Shown here piece by piece: positions 9,671 through 20,828 of a stretch of 64,000 bases of DNA. Every line of letters begins with the position of its first letter. Position 1 is the first letter of the stretch. The stretch is from positions 3,224,001 to 3,288,000 of the forward strand of contig JAJTTP010000003.1 of assembly GCA_023313575.1 (NCBI GenBank). Reading direction: 5' to 3'. Source of the stretch: Eutypella sp. D-1. Lineage: Eukaryota > Ascomycota > Sordariomycetes > Xylariales > Diatrypaceae. The notes under the pieces were generated by a model. It saw only the letters and a list, made by a program, of their open reading frames with translations, made no database searches and was not told the DNA's origin. Position numbers and translations under genes: made by a program.

Positions 9671-11415
9671 ATGCCTACCCCGACAGAATCGACTGGGCGC
9701 TCTAAGAGTCTCGTTACAGACCCCCACACTACCATCACCAATGGCGCTTCCAAATGTTATGCAGCCACCACTAATGGTGACGCGAAAACGCTGAGCCCTG
9801 CGATTTGCAAACCGTCTAGTGTCCTTCCGTTCTATTCCACGTCCTATCCGTCAAATTGTCTCCTCTTTTTGAACGACACCGGAATTGAAACCAAGTCCAA
9901 TCATGGGAAAATAGAGCAAGCGAATCTCAAGTTGAACATTTTGGTTGTTGGTGCAGGAATTGGTGGCCTGGCCACGGCTGTTTCTCTGGCAAGGCGAGGC
10001 CACAAGATAACTGTATTCGAACAAGCACCCGAACTTGCAGAGGTACTTTGCACGGCCATACATTTACGCACAGAATTATGCTAATTGCAACTCGGTTGCT
10101 TAGGTTGGAGCTGGCATACAGATTCCACCAAACTCCGCCAAGCTCCTCCAGCGATGGGGCGTCGTTGATGAGCTCGGAAAGCGGGCGGTCAAGCCCGACG
10201 GCATCTCATTCCGTCGCTGGCAGTCTGGAGACGTCATAGGGTTCACAGACCTCACTGAAGGCTTTATCAAGACATGCGGTGCTCCGTATTATGTTGTTCA
10301 TCGAGCTCATCTGCACTCTGCCTTGGTGCAGTGTGCGCGGAACTTAGGGGTTACCATTCTGCTAAATAGGAGAGTAGTCTCGTATAACCCAGACGAGCCA
10401 TCGATAACACTCGGTGACGAACAGGTAGTGGAGGGGGACCTCGTGGTGGCGGCGGACGGTAAGTCGATTTTCACATCGATCAAGGTAGACACCAACACAA
10501 AAGCCCTAATAATTGGACAGGACTCAAATCGGTTGCCCGGTCCTATGTCTCCAGAGGACCCAGGAGCAAGCCGAAGCCTACGGGATTTGCTGTCTACAGA
10601 GCAACGGTGGACGTCAAGAGAATGCAACAAATCCCTGAGATATCCTGGTTGCTAGAGAAACCGGGTCTCCATGTTTGGTGAGTATCTAGTGTCTAAAATC
10701 TCCCTCGTCATGCCTATTTCAAATAACATACTGACACAGGTCAAGGATTGGCGAAGACAAGCATGTTATGACATATACTATCGCAGCAGGTGAATCCTTC
10801 AACATGGTGTTATCCCACAAAGACGGTCGAGATCCATCCACCTGGCAGAACATGACCCAGGACGAGATCCTTTCCGAAATGCGATCACATTTTCAGGGCT
10901 GGGACGCCGATTTGACGAAAACCATCGAACTCATCGACCACACCTTGAAGTGGCCTCTTATCGGTAATAATAATCTGGAATCATGGGTCTCGTCTTCCTC
11001 TCGGCTCGTCGTTCTCGGAGACGCCGCCCACGCAATGGTTCCTTATATGTCCCAAGGCGCTGCCATGGCCGTGGAAGACGGTGCGGCCTTAGGTGTTGTT
11101 CTCAACAATATCCACTCCGTTTCCGAGCTTCAATTTGCCCTGAGAGTGTTCCAGGATGAGCGGAAAACGAGAACGGCCATGATGCAAGACGCTAGCATGG
11201 TCAATGCTATGATCTGGCACTTCGCGGATGGGCCGTTCCAACAAGCTCGGGATGCGTCTATGCAAGCTGAGGTTGCGGGTCGGAATCCTCAGGGCAGCGC
11301 GAATCAATGGAGTGATCCAGTTACCCAGTGGTGGGCGTATGGGTATGACGCAGAGAGAATCATGGAGAGGCGGTGGGAGGATGCACTTCAGAAGTTGATT
11401 GTCGAAAGTCAGTGA
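9671..11415 (+). CDS. FAD-dependent aromatic hydroxylase (salicylate / 3-hydroxybenzoate hydroxylase-like)
   Basis: Four exons: 9671-10042, 10104-10458, 10521-10677 and 10740-11415, giving 519 residues. Class A flavoprotein monooxygenase signatures are all present: the Rossmann motif GAGIGG (94-99), VAADG in the middle (the 'DG' fingerprint) and GDAAHAMVPYMSQGAAM (from 388), which binds the FAD ribityl chain. The family adds one hydroxyl to an activated benzoate with NAD(P)H and O2. Next to a gentisate dioxygenase the best guess is formation of gentisate from 3-hydroxybenzoate or salicylate. Oddly, about 90 residues of Ser/Thr/Asn-rich sequence precede the FAD domain, where relatives have about 10. 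An in-frame ATG at 9578 would lengthen it further, and a start inside a missed upstream intron is possible. Confidence 0.8.
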
Positions 11416-11631
11416 TAAATTGTGCGAAAGATATGACAATACTCCCTGACGGAGGGTCTAATGGCGTCACATATTGTTGGTCCAAGTTGGATATAAATAT
11501 AAGCTTGGACCAATATTTGCAGAATCATTGCTGCTGACGCCATCTGACAGTCTGTCGAATCTCTCATTGATGATAGACTAGTAGTAACTTGGTAAGACAT
11601 ACAACACTAGTAGACGAACACGATAGAATGA

Positions 11632-14403
11632 CTACCAAAACAAATGGCTATTCCCAAAGTTATCCGTGAACTCAGGTGAGGCTAGAATATCCCCCGAACC
11701 AAGATCCTGGAAGTGTCGGTTGGAATGAAGATAATCCATCATCGATACAAGCATCTCATCCTCTCCACTCAAAGTGCCACAAACGGTCGAGTCTTCCTGA
11801 GTTACCTCGCTAGTGCCATCTGCTGGATGTACTACTGTTATGTTATCGCGTGAAAGATCTGCCAGTTTCGTCAGATCGTGTCCACTTCTCGCTGCCTGGG
11901 TAAATGCCAAGATTCAGGGGGAAAGGGGTACCCACTTGACCGAGTACCTTGTAAGAGGTACCGCAGTGCCGCAATAAACTTGACGCATTTCTCTGGCATT
12001 GTATTCTGATAGTCTACTCGCACAAGAGCTAGGGATGCTTCCTCTAAATCCATATCCAATCGTTTTAATGTACTTATATCTAGCACCCGATCTAGAGTTC
12101 TGGCTTGGTCATACTCAGTAAGCATGGCTGCAGCCACCGTAATAGCGGCATTGAAAGCTGCCATAAGAGTTAGCAGGAGTGTACGACATAATAAATCTCG
12201 TTTGAGGCCATTAGGGACACTTACTATAGTATAAAGTGAACCACCACGCTCCTAGATAAGGGATAGCCCCGTCGGAACCGCAGAGCGTAGTGCAGACGCT
12301 CACGATACCAATTATAACTTGAGCAGAACTTATACAAGCTGTCTTGCTCAATTGTCCAATCTGCTGGAGGGTGTTGGCTTCGCGAACAGCTAATTCTGGG
12401 TCAACCATCGCTTGAAGATACCGATCCAAGACTGGTCGATGGGAGAGAATGCGGAGTGAATGGTATCGCAGGGTGAGGATGACACGGAATTTCCAAAGCA
12501 AAGAATCACCAGTGGCTGAGAAAAGATCCCCTTTGTCTACGAGCTTCATACTTGCGGGCATGGATGTCTGCCAGTGTACGAGCTGTTGTTCGGTTCGGAA
12601 GATAGCCGCTGCCACGTCTGCAATTGGTAAGGCTTCACTATCGCCAATGTTGCTCCCATAGAGCTCCTGGATGACAGAGGCTTGGATGCTATATAGTGTT
12701 CTGCTCATGACAGTCAGAATAAACAGGCGGCCATAAGAAGACGAGGGAGAGAACTGTGGCTCACATGGTTGCGTTCCAGAAAATGGTACTGTTTGGTTCC
12801 GATGACCATGTTAGGGGACTTTCAGTGCCGATTTGATGGCGCGGAAGGGGACCATAACGATAGCTCTGTGGTATGCTTGGCGGTCTGCCGAATGTCATGC
12901 TCAAGGTTCTAGAAAAGTCAGATTAAGTGCGTAATACTAAGGAGAGAAATAGTACGCCACAAACCTGTCAAGAACCACACAGCCATACCAAGTGCGGAGT
13001 CTTGTCTCACGTTCCAATACATCAAAATGCTGGGAGGTCTGTGTGGAGTGAAGGCCGAGTTGGAACGCTGCTTTCATTGCAAGACCATGGATCGACCATG
13101 TTTTTATGGAGCGTTGCGTCCCCTGTAGGTACTGGGACATGAGGAGCATGACTTGGACTGGGTCATTGTCAGTGTCTTTGAAGAATCGTGGTATGAAGAT
13201 AGCCCGAAGTTCGCCTACCGGTTTCAACACTAGGGCGCTCTATCATTTGGTCTAGACAGAGAGCCTTCGCTCTATTAAAGAATATTTCTGCCCGCGAGTA
13301 CCGCTGTTCCATAGTCAAGCCGTTGCTAGTCTGCGTGCAAGTTGCCATAGCTAATATCATATTCAACAAGGCTATCCAGGAGTTTCGAACACTCTTCATC
13401 CCGGACTTCTGTAGGTGCCTATACGTTTCCCATAATCTCCGCTCATGGATGTAAGGAAAGAGCAATCCGGTATCGCCGAAGAATTGGCGCACCAGATGGG
13501 TTACTTCTGGCTCTGGGGGGAGGCGAGAAGAATCAACGGCTCTATTAGATGTCCATGACACCGATAGTTCCCTTTGAGGGGACTGTGGTCTGGAAACAGC
13601 CAAAGCATTGCCTTGGTTTTGCTGTGATGATTCTAGTAACGGCGACGAGCCCTGTATTGTCTGTAAGACATGCCCTAGGGCACGTCGGACAAGGCGTGTG
13701 AATGCAATGTTCGAGGACGGTCCTAGGCGAGATCGCTGTTAGCACCATTATTCACGAGACTAAGCTGGTGGTAATGGTCGTTCTGCTCCTAACCGAAATA
13801 TGCCCATGCCTCCTCATTAGTAAACTCGATGGTTCCAACACCGTCCGTGGCATCTGGCGATCTGTCTTCGGCACTTATTTCGCCCTGAGGTGTGATAGAT
13901 GTTTCGAAGGCACTAGCACTGCCCGCAGCCGTGGTTGATGTGCCGTCAACATAGAGTCGAGGGATGCTATCATTGCTATGAGACGTTACATCTGCCAGTT
14001 GGAGCTTAAGCTGGCGAACTTCGGTCTCAAGAGAGCCCAAACGCGACTCTAGATGATCAAGGTAACTTCACATCTCGTGAGAATGTGATCTGATTCAGAC
14101 TGGAAAAGGAGTCCAACGAACCTCTTGGGCACAGCGGCGTTAGTAGAGCTTGGGCCTATTGCGTACTCGCACTCAATATCCTGCCCAGAACAGTTGGAGC
14201 ACTTTGGTCGCTGTCCATCGCACTGTTGAATACCATCACATGATTACTCAGATAACTTGTTCTATGTGACCAACTCAACGCACAGCAACACTTACCCGGG
14301 ACTTGCGCGCCCTGCAAGCACTACATGCGATCGGGATCCTCTTCCGCTTCTGAACGCTCCTCCCCTGTGGGGTATTCTCCGTCGGACTTGGGAAGTCGGC
14401 CAT
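11632..14403 (-). CDS. Zn2Cys6 transcription factor, probable cluster regulator
   Basis: Nine exons: 14403-14296, 14222-14122, 14065-13794, 13722-13219, 13157-12965, 12908-12765, 12700-12225, 12157-11948 and 11891-11632, giving 755 residues. The N-terminal binuclear cluster has cysteines 27, 30, 37, 44, 47 and 54 (C-x2-C-x6-C-x6-C-x2-C-x6-C), preceded by a basic KRKR patch and followed by a short coiled-coil dimerisation helix (YLDHLESRLGSLETEVRQLK). The middle part matches the fungal-specific regulatory domain: FPYIHERRLWETYRHL, then WSIHGLAMKAAFQLGLH, then RTWYGCVVLDR. The exon 7 acceptor could be 3 nt upstream. It sits in the centre of the aromatic cluster, divergent from the gentisate dioxygenase, so it probably activates the pathway in response to an aromatic inducer. 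CGG-N9-CCG repeats in all cluster promoters are candidate targets. Confidence 0.88.
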
Positions 14404-14875
14404 AGCAGGCTTATCTCCAGGGATTATGGTAGCAATTTCATGGAGGCTAAGAATCTAAAGGTGAGCGCGGAATTAAGGAAAAGTCCTGACTGGCTCACAA
14501 GATAATATGGTTAAAAGTCAGGACCCGTGCGTTCCGTTCAAACGCTAAAGTGGGCTTCTTACTAATGCGGTATCGCACGCCGGAGAAAACGTTATCTCCC
14601 CGCTCAGGGGCTCCCGAGGTCATGCATAATTCCAGCCTACGTCATTTGCCAATCCTAGGAGACAGACCTGATGACGAGCGGCATGATAAACTGCAACCTC
14701 GGCAGTTGAAATTATGCTCAGGGTATGAGTATATCTCTTAGTTGTGCATTTTTATTCATATTATTAATGATTTTTCCTTTTTAGAACAATTGACAGGCAG
14801 ATGTAAACTCGAATTACAGCTCTCTACTACTACTACTCTTACTACAACACAACTACTCATACCTAAGCCAAAGCA
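14404..14875. promoter_or_regulatory. Bidirectional promoter between regulator and gentisate dioxygenase
   Basis: These 472 bp separate the divergent ATGs and contain one CGG-N9-CCG repeat at 14568-14582. A site here could serve both autoregulation of the regulator and induction of the dioxygenase. Confidence 0.6.
14568..14582. promoter_or_regulatory. CGG-N9-CCG inverted repeat, candidate Zn2Cys6 operator
   Basis: CGG TATCGCACG CCG, located 165 bp from the regulator ATG and about 294 bp from the dioxygenase ATG. Same spacing as the other three cluster sites; the nine central bases are not conserved, as is usual for Zn2Cys6 targets. Confidence 0.5.
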
Positions 14876-15976
14876 ATGACGTCCGAAGATGAGACTACAG
14901 CGATGCTGCGGCAGGCTGCGGAGGATCATACGAAGCCTTTGTGGCTTCAAATGACCCGACTGAACCCTCCTGCTCCCAATCCACAGTGCATACCCTATGT
15001 TTGGGATTATTCCCGAATCAGGCCTAGTCTACTCAAAGCTGGTGATCTCGTCACCGAAAAGCAGGCTGAGCGACGGGTCCTCATGCTTGTGAACCCCAAA
15101 CGAGGTAGGCAAGAATGATTTAGTAACTAGTAGCCCGATGCTAATGAACCATGTCCAGACGCCCCTTTCACAACGGACACTCTGTATGCGGGGCTGCAGC
15201 TCGTTATGCCTAATGAGACGGCCCCGGCCCATCGCCATACGGCATTCGCCATGAGGTTCATCATTGAAGGAAACGGTGGGTTCACGGCAGTCCACGGCCG
15301 TCGCATCCGAATGAACAGAGGCGATGTGATCCTTACGCCGACATGGAATTGGCATGACCATGGCAAGGACGGTTCTGGGCCCATGATTTGGCTAGATGGG
15401 CTTGACCTTCCAAACTTTACCCATTTTCCAGTTCACTTTGTTGAACACTTTTCTTCGCCACGCTATCCGGCCGAAGATGTCGATACGTCCCAGTCGCCCA
15501 TTGTCTTTCCCTGGGAGAAGATGCAGGCTACCCTGGACTCTGACCCTGCAGACTATCTGGTTCGTAGTTATCTGCGCAAAGACGGTTCAGATGGTGAGTT
15601 ATCACAATATTCAGCTACTGTCCCAAATACACTAGCATGTGAACTGACTGCCTGTTTGAACAATACAGTTAGCAAGATCCTGGGCGGCTCAGCCGCGCGT
15701 CTCAATCCCGGGAAGAAATCCCCTAAGGTTCAGGAGACTGCATCTTCAGTATATCACGTTGTTGAAGGGTCGGGTAGTAGTATTATTGGTGGAAAGAAGT
15801 ATAACTGGAAGCGTGGAGACACCTTTTGTATCCCGGCTTGGTATGCCTATGAGCATGTGGCAGACGATGGAAGTGAGCCGGTGTATCTCTACCGGTTCGA
15901 CGATAAGCCCATGCTAAAGTCTCTTGGGTTTTATCGCTCTGCCGATATGGACGTGGAGAATCTCGTTTCAAACTGA
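14876..15976 (+). CDS. Gentisate 1,2-dioxygenase
   Basis: Three exons: 14876-15104, 15159-15593 and 15669-15976, giving 323 residues, a normal length for the family. The second intron is 75 nt with no stop, so an unspliced reading would insert 25 spurious residues; GTGAGT and AATACAG borders mark it clearly. Two cupin domains are visible. The N-terminal one holds the iron site, with HRH at 101-103 and WNWHDHG (His142), the HxH...H arrangement of gentisate dioxygenases. The C-terminal cupin reads VYHVVEGSGSSIIGG and CIPAWYAYEHV. The enzyme opens the gentisate ring between the carboxyl and adjacent hydroxyl carbons to give maleylpyruvate. It is the diagnostic gene of this cluster, divergent from its likely regulator and convergent with the MFS transporter. 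1-Hydroxy-2-naphthoate or salicylate dioxygenases are close relatives and cannot be fully excluded. Confidence 0.9.
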
Positions 15977-16561
15977 GGATCTGGGAGTGATACGATTGTT
16001 GGTATTGAGTAGTGAAAACAAGATAAATCTATACCCAAAGCGTTGTGTCGTAGCTTTACCCCTATATGTTGATCGAACGGCATAATAATACTATAACAGT
16101 TCACAGGCGGACCGATCATGAAATCTAAGTCCGACCAGCGTAGCAGGAGGGGATCCATTTGCGTCGGCAAACTACATTGGTATCAGAATGGATAGTGAAG
16201 AGCCCCATTTACCTCGCATCCATCTACTTGTTGAGATGATTTATGTATAAGAGGGCACGTCAGAAACCTATGCATTTTGTGACCTCGGGTGCTGTGGCTA
16301 TGGTGGAACTTTCAGCCTGCCATAATATTTGGTATATGCATAAGGACACCTTACCGCCAAGACATTTCAAGATTCATCCTATACGGATCATATTCCCTTT
16401 AATGTGAAGGTTCATAAATGTCCCACCGTCATTACAACCTATAGTAGGCTTACTTCATGTTTTATCAGGCATCTCAAGGCTTATTCCATTTGCTTCACGA
16501 TATACAAGTAATAATACTAAGAGCTAATACTTTCTATGAGCCCAACCTCCCCCCCGAAACA
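15977..16561. other. Intergenic 3' flanks of convergent genes
   Basis: Lies between the convergent gentisate dioxygenase and MFS genes. AT-rich, presumably both 3' untranslated regions. I see no gene and, by eye, no CGG-N9-CCG repeat, which makes it a useful internal control. Confidence 0.6.
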
Positions 16562-18197
16562 TTACCCATGCACTTTAGCGGTCCATCGGATCAGGGAGTC
16601 GCTAAAACCCCAAACTGGGATTACCAGAAGATATGAAAACCATAGTAGTCCGGCCATGGTACCAAACTGTCCCAGAGCACCCACTCTCGCTGTCCAACTA
16701 ACCGATGCGTAGGAAACTGCAAAGGCGAGAATATTTTTCGTCAGGTTGATGAGTGCACCAATGTCATCCGCTCTATCCGGAATGGTGTGGACAGAGTATG
16801 TCAAGAGAACGTTCGCAGAACCTGTCAATCCAAAGGAGAGCATGCCCCAACCGACATCCACTATTGCCCATCTTTCCGGGTTCTCCAAACCGTATCCCAG
16901 CAACACGCATCCGATCGGGCTGATAGCTGCACCAAGGATAACGGCTGGCAGTCTTGTCCGAAGATCTGGTATTCTGCCCGACTTGTGAGCTGATCGATTA
17001 AAAAGGAAGTCTGCGAGGGCGCCGCCAAAGGGCAACCCGATGAGTAAGCCAACCAGCGGTCCGAAACTTAAGAAGCCCACGGAGCGAGGATCCCAGAGAA
17101 GAGGCGGCTGGCCGTACGTCGTAGCAGTAATGATGGATGCGAGGACTGTCCAGCCGATTGTGAAGCCGAACACGAGGGCGCTGACGATAACTTGGGGGAG
17201 AATGGCCAGCTGAAAGGGTCGATAAAGATTGCGAAAACATTCCACATAGTCAAGTGGAACATATGTTAGCGTCCATGACCGCCGAACCCATTGTTTCCAT
17301 AAGGATTCCGGCAATCCTTGAACTTCCTGCCGCATCAAGACGGGGACATCAGTGATAGTTGGCCGAGTATTCTCAGTCTCTGCGCGTTCCTTTTTAGGTG
17401 GCTCGTGGCCGTTGTCCGAACTATAAATGGTCGCGGTCTCCGTGACAGAGTTATCGTGTGTTGTTTCAGGAAGCATGGCGAGGGACCCTGCCAGGTTTCC
17501 AGCGAAAAGTATGGCGAGTATCTTAAGGAACCATCTCCAGTCGCCTAGGTTACTGGCAACAGCTCCAGCCACGATGGGCCCAACTGAGGACCCTGCTGCC
17601 AATAACCCAACATATACCACCATAGCCCTAGCAAGTTGGTGTTCTTGGAACGTCTCCACGACGATGCCAGGCCCTAGAGCCTCAACCAACCCGCCGGCTA
17701 GACCCCCCACAATACGGGATGCCCGGAGGGAAGAGAACGAGGTTGCTTCGGCAGACCAGATACATGATAGCATGCAGAAAAGCAGAGATACTAGGATTGT
17801 GTAGCGTTTCCCGATTAAGGATACAGCTGGAAGAGCGAGGATATTCTAGATGGTTTTGCTTATCGTCAACATGGGGGAGTTTTCAAGTTTTTGGAACGAT
17901 GGAGGACTCACAGACACACCCAAAGTGAGTACCGTATATGTTGACAGCTGCGATGCCTCCTCTGAGCTGATATGGAATTCTGCGATGATTTGGGAAAACA
18001 GAGGAGTGATTCCAGCAGCGTAAACATTGCCAAGCATGTTATACACGCTCACGTTAAGGAGCAGGAATACTCTCCACCACGTCGGCCAGGTCTAGAAGGA
18101 AGCCCAATGTTAGCTCAGAGATCACCGGAATGACAAGTGATCGCTCCGGGTATGGGGATGTACCCAGGGGGAAGTTGATGACATGATGGTATGTCAT
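16562..18197 (-). CDS. MFS transporter, probable aromatic compound permease or exporter
   Basis: Three exons: 18197-18126, 18091-17912 and 17845-16562, giving 511 residues. The short first exon (MTYHHVINFPLGTSPYPERS) gives phase 0 into TWPTWWRVFLLLNVSVYNML, the first membrane segment. The 12-helix major facilitator pattern is clear, with TLGVSNILALPAVSLIGKR (loop 2-3 motif A region), SRIVGGLAGGLVEALGP, VGPIVAGAVASNLGDWRW, a hydrophilic central loop and FGGALADFLFNR. The first-half motifs resemble fungal drug:H+ antiporter (DHA1-like) proteins of the type often placed in catabolic or secondary metabolite clusters. It faces the dioxygenase at 18.8 kb across a shared promoter, so uptake of the aromatic substrate or export of toxic aldehyde/acid intermediates is likely. 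Direction and substrate are inference. Confidence 0.82.
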
Positions 18198-18775
18198 TCA
18201 TCAGGCGATATTTTCGAGATGTGGTTCAACAAAAGTAAGAATCGCACGACAAACAGATACTATTTTGGTAAGGAGCAGTTAGCACATTGAGAGACTCGGG
18301 AAAATGCGATATGATAATTTTTGTATTGTCTAATTACACACGCAGACTTGTCGTAATACCTGGCTCTGATTATCAAACGTCATCTGCCGAGTAAGTCCCC
18401 GGACGGCTTACACGGCCGCCCGGGGAGATAGGGTTTGTGTGGGGGGATCCCGTTGCGCCTCAGCTAAATGCAACGGGAACTAAGGGCATCTTACCCGGTT
18501 TGGTTTGATCGTCACTCGGGTTGTGGAGAGGATTGTGGGGGGATTGTGGGGTCAGCACTTGCCGTAGGCTCAGGAGTCCGGGGAACACTGCCAACCAATC
18601 ACGGTAACAGGATTCTTAATCTCGAGGGATCCAGGGGGCCATCGCCTACTTAATCTGCCATGCTGTCCGAGAAATATGATGGTGTACATGGAAGGTTTCG
18701 ATGTTGTCAAATTAACTGAAGTTACTGAACTGAATTGGCATCGTTTTTCTCCCATTAGCATCTTACTTTTGCATC
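18198..18775. promoter_or_regulatory. Bidirectional promoter between MFS transporter and carotenoid-oxygenase-type gene
   Basis: These 578 bp separate the divergent ATGs. A GC-rich patch (18387-18425) contains the CGG-N9-CCG repeat at 18404-18418. No gene seen. Confidence 0.6.
18404..18418. promoter_or_regulatory. CGG-N9-CCG inverted repeat, candidate Zn2Cys6 operator
   Basis: CGG CTTACACGG CCG, about 207 bp from the transporter ATG and 358 bp from the dioxygenase ATG. Fourth member of the set. The patch is locally rich in CGG and CCG, so chance is a bigger concern here than at the others. Confidence 0.42.
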
Positions 18776-20828
18776 ATGACCATCACCACAGAGACCAAAC
18801 CTAACACTCTACCCACGGGTGGCTACAACAACTACTTCGTCCACGAGAAAGACTTACCCTTACTACCACCGTATCTTCGAGATGTCCCGGAGACTCGTGA
18901 GGAAGTCCGGTGTGACACTGAGGGCCACTGGCCGGAATGGCTAGACGGGTCCTTCCTCCGGTTAGGAATTCTTGCCAGATGTCTTGTAAATCGTGTCTGG
19001 AATGATTTATACTAACATGGGTGCCAAACTTGTAGAATCGGTACAGGCCGCTTTGTTGTTCCACTTTCGGAAGATGGCTCCAGGCCTAATGCAGTACTTC
19101 AGCATTTCTTCGACGGCCTTGCTATGCTACACAAATTCCGCATGACGGGCGGTCGCGTCTACTACTCCAGTCGCTACACGGCTGAAGGCGTTGTAAGAAA
19201 CGCTAAGAAGAACGGCTACTTCTCGAGTATGATGTTCGGCCTCAACGCGAACACCCCTCTTAAGGATGCCCAGGATCCATGCTCGGCATTGTTGGGTGCC
19301 CAGGTCTGTCGCATCTAGCCAGCATATTGATAACGAATGAGATTATTTGACTGACGTTCTCTCCCATTTTCTAGCAATCCATGTACACCCCAACTCACTT
19401 TGTTGGTCCTGATGAAATCAACATAAACGTTGCCCCCCGCCGCGGTATGCATCTGCCACGTGACGAGAACCCCTATTCCAGGGGCCAGGAGGCTGCGAAC
19501 CCGGAAACAGAAGAGGTAAGTCCAAACCTAGTCCTGATATGTAGTTGACATGTTTAACTCTTCCCCAGATCCTCGTGCACACAGACTTCAATATGCTCCA
19601 AACTTGCGATGCCAAGACGCTGGAACCTAAGCGTCTTCTCACCTATGCGCAGATCGATCCCCAGCTGACTGGTTACGGTATTTGCGCGCATCCACCCAAG
19701 GATCGCAAAAGGGGCCTCACGTTCAATTATATTATCAGCACTGATGGCGTTCTCTCGATCTTCGCCCTGGATATTCGTGCCAAGCCCGCCTCGGTTGTTT
19801 GGAAGACCGCGCTGCCCTGTAAACCTTGTTACATTCATTCTCTTGCTATGACTGACAAGTATGTGGTCTTCGTCCGCAATGTGAGTGTATATCAAAGGCT
19901 TCTGCCCTACAGAGGAAAGGTGAGACTGATGCCATCTCGCAAAGCCGATCCATATGGATGTCAGCGATACGACGAAGCAAATTATGGAGATGCTTGAAGT
20001 TGAGGCCAACACTCCAACATTGTTCTTCGTCCTGGACAAGTTCACGGGCAAACAGTGAGTCTATAGTCATATTTTAAACCCTGTCCCCATCAATCTAATT
20101 CTCAGTATAGCGTCGCGACATACCAGCAGAAGGACGGCTTCATGTTTTTCCACTCAGTCAACGCGTATGATTACGTCAACCCCACCACCGGCCACGTCAA
20201 CATCCACGTCGATGTCTGCAGTTACGAAATCGACAACATCCCCTACCGCGAGTACTGTATCAGTAACCTTCTAGATCCCGCGAAGCCCTTCCAAGAGGCT
20301 GTCCTGACGCGTTACGAGCTCGCTGCCGTTGATACCGCTGAGCCCGACCAAGTCGAGCCCGTGACAGTAGCCGCTGCGATCCCCGGCATGAGCGCGGAGC
20401 TGCCCCGCATCGCTAAAAGCGCGTCCACGGATCCAAACTACCGCTACGTCTACTGTATCGTAGGCAATGGCGGGCCTGCGCCCGGGACCGCGGTGCCGAT
20501 CGGTCGGCTAGGAAACGGGCACAAGGTTGTGCAGGCATCGTTCTTCGGGAGCGTGGGCAAGTCCGACTGGAAGACGGGAACATTCAAGGTGTGGTCCCCG
20601 TCCGACGGCGAGAGTTGTCCCTGCGAGCCTGTTTTCGTGCAGAGGCCCGGCGCGGTAGAGGAGGATGACGGTGTGGTCCTGACCATCGTCGTTGATCGGC
20701 AGGGGACGCATAGCATTCTCATCGCTCTGGATGGAAAGAGCTTCGAAGAGGTCGCTAGGGCGCATTTACCCCAGGTGTATGCCCTGGGTCCTCATGGCTC
20801 ATTTGTAGAAGGTGTTTTCGGAGCTTAA
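18776..20828 (+). CDS. Carotenoid oxygenase-family dioxygenase (stilbene/phenylpropene-cleaving type)
   Basis: Six exons: 18776-18960, 19036-19303, 19375-19515, 19569-19880, 19945-20054 and 20111-20828, giving 577 residues. Family motifs occur in order: WPEWLDGSFLRIGTGRF, HFFDGLAMLHKF, and the four iron ligands His239 (GYGICAHPP), His288 (PCYIHSLAMT), His353 (FFHSVNAYD) and His567 (GPHGSFVEG) near the C-terminus. The enzyme is a seven-bladed propeller non-haem Fe(II) oxygenase that splits a C=C bond with O2 into two carbonyls. Fungal members of this type, such as CAO-1, cleave hydroxystilbenes like resveratrol to benzaldehydes; others cut apocarotenoids. Clustering with an aromatic aldehyde dehydrogenase and gentisate dioxygenase favours an aromatic substrate. 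The natural substrate must give an aldehyde that can lead to gentisate, so the hydroxylation pattern remains open. Confidence 0.85.
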
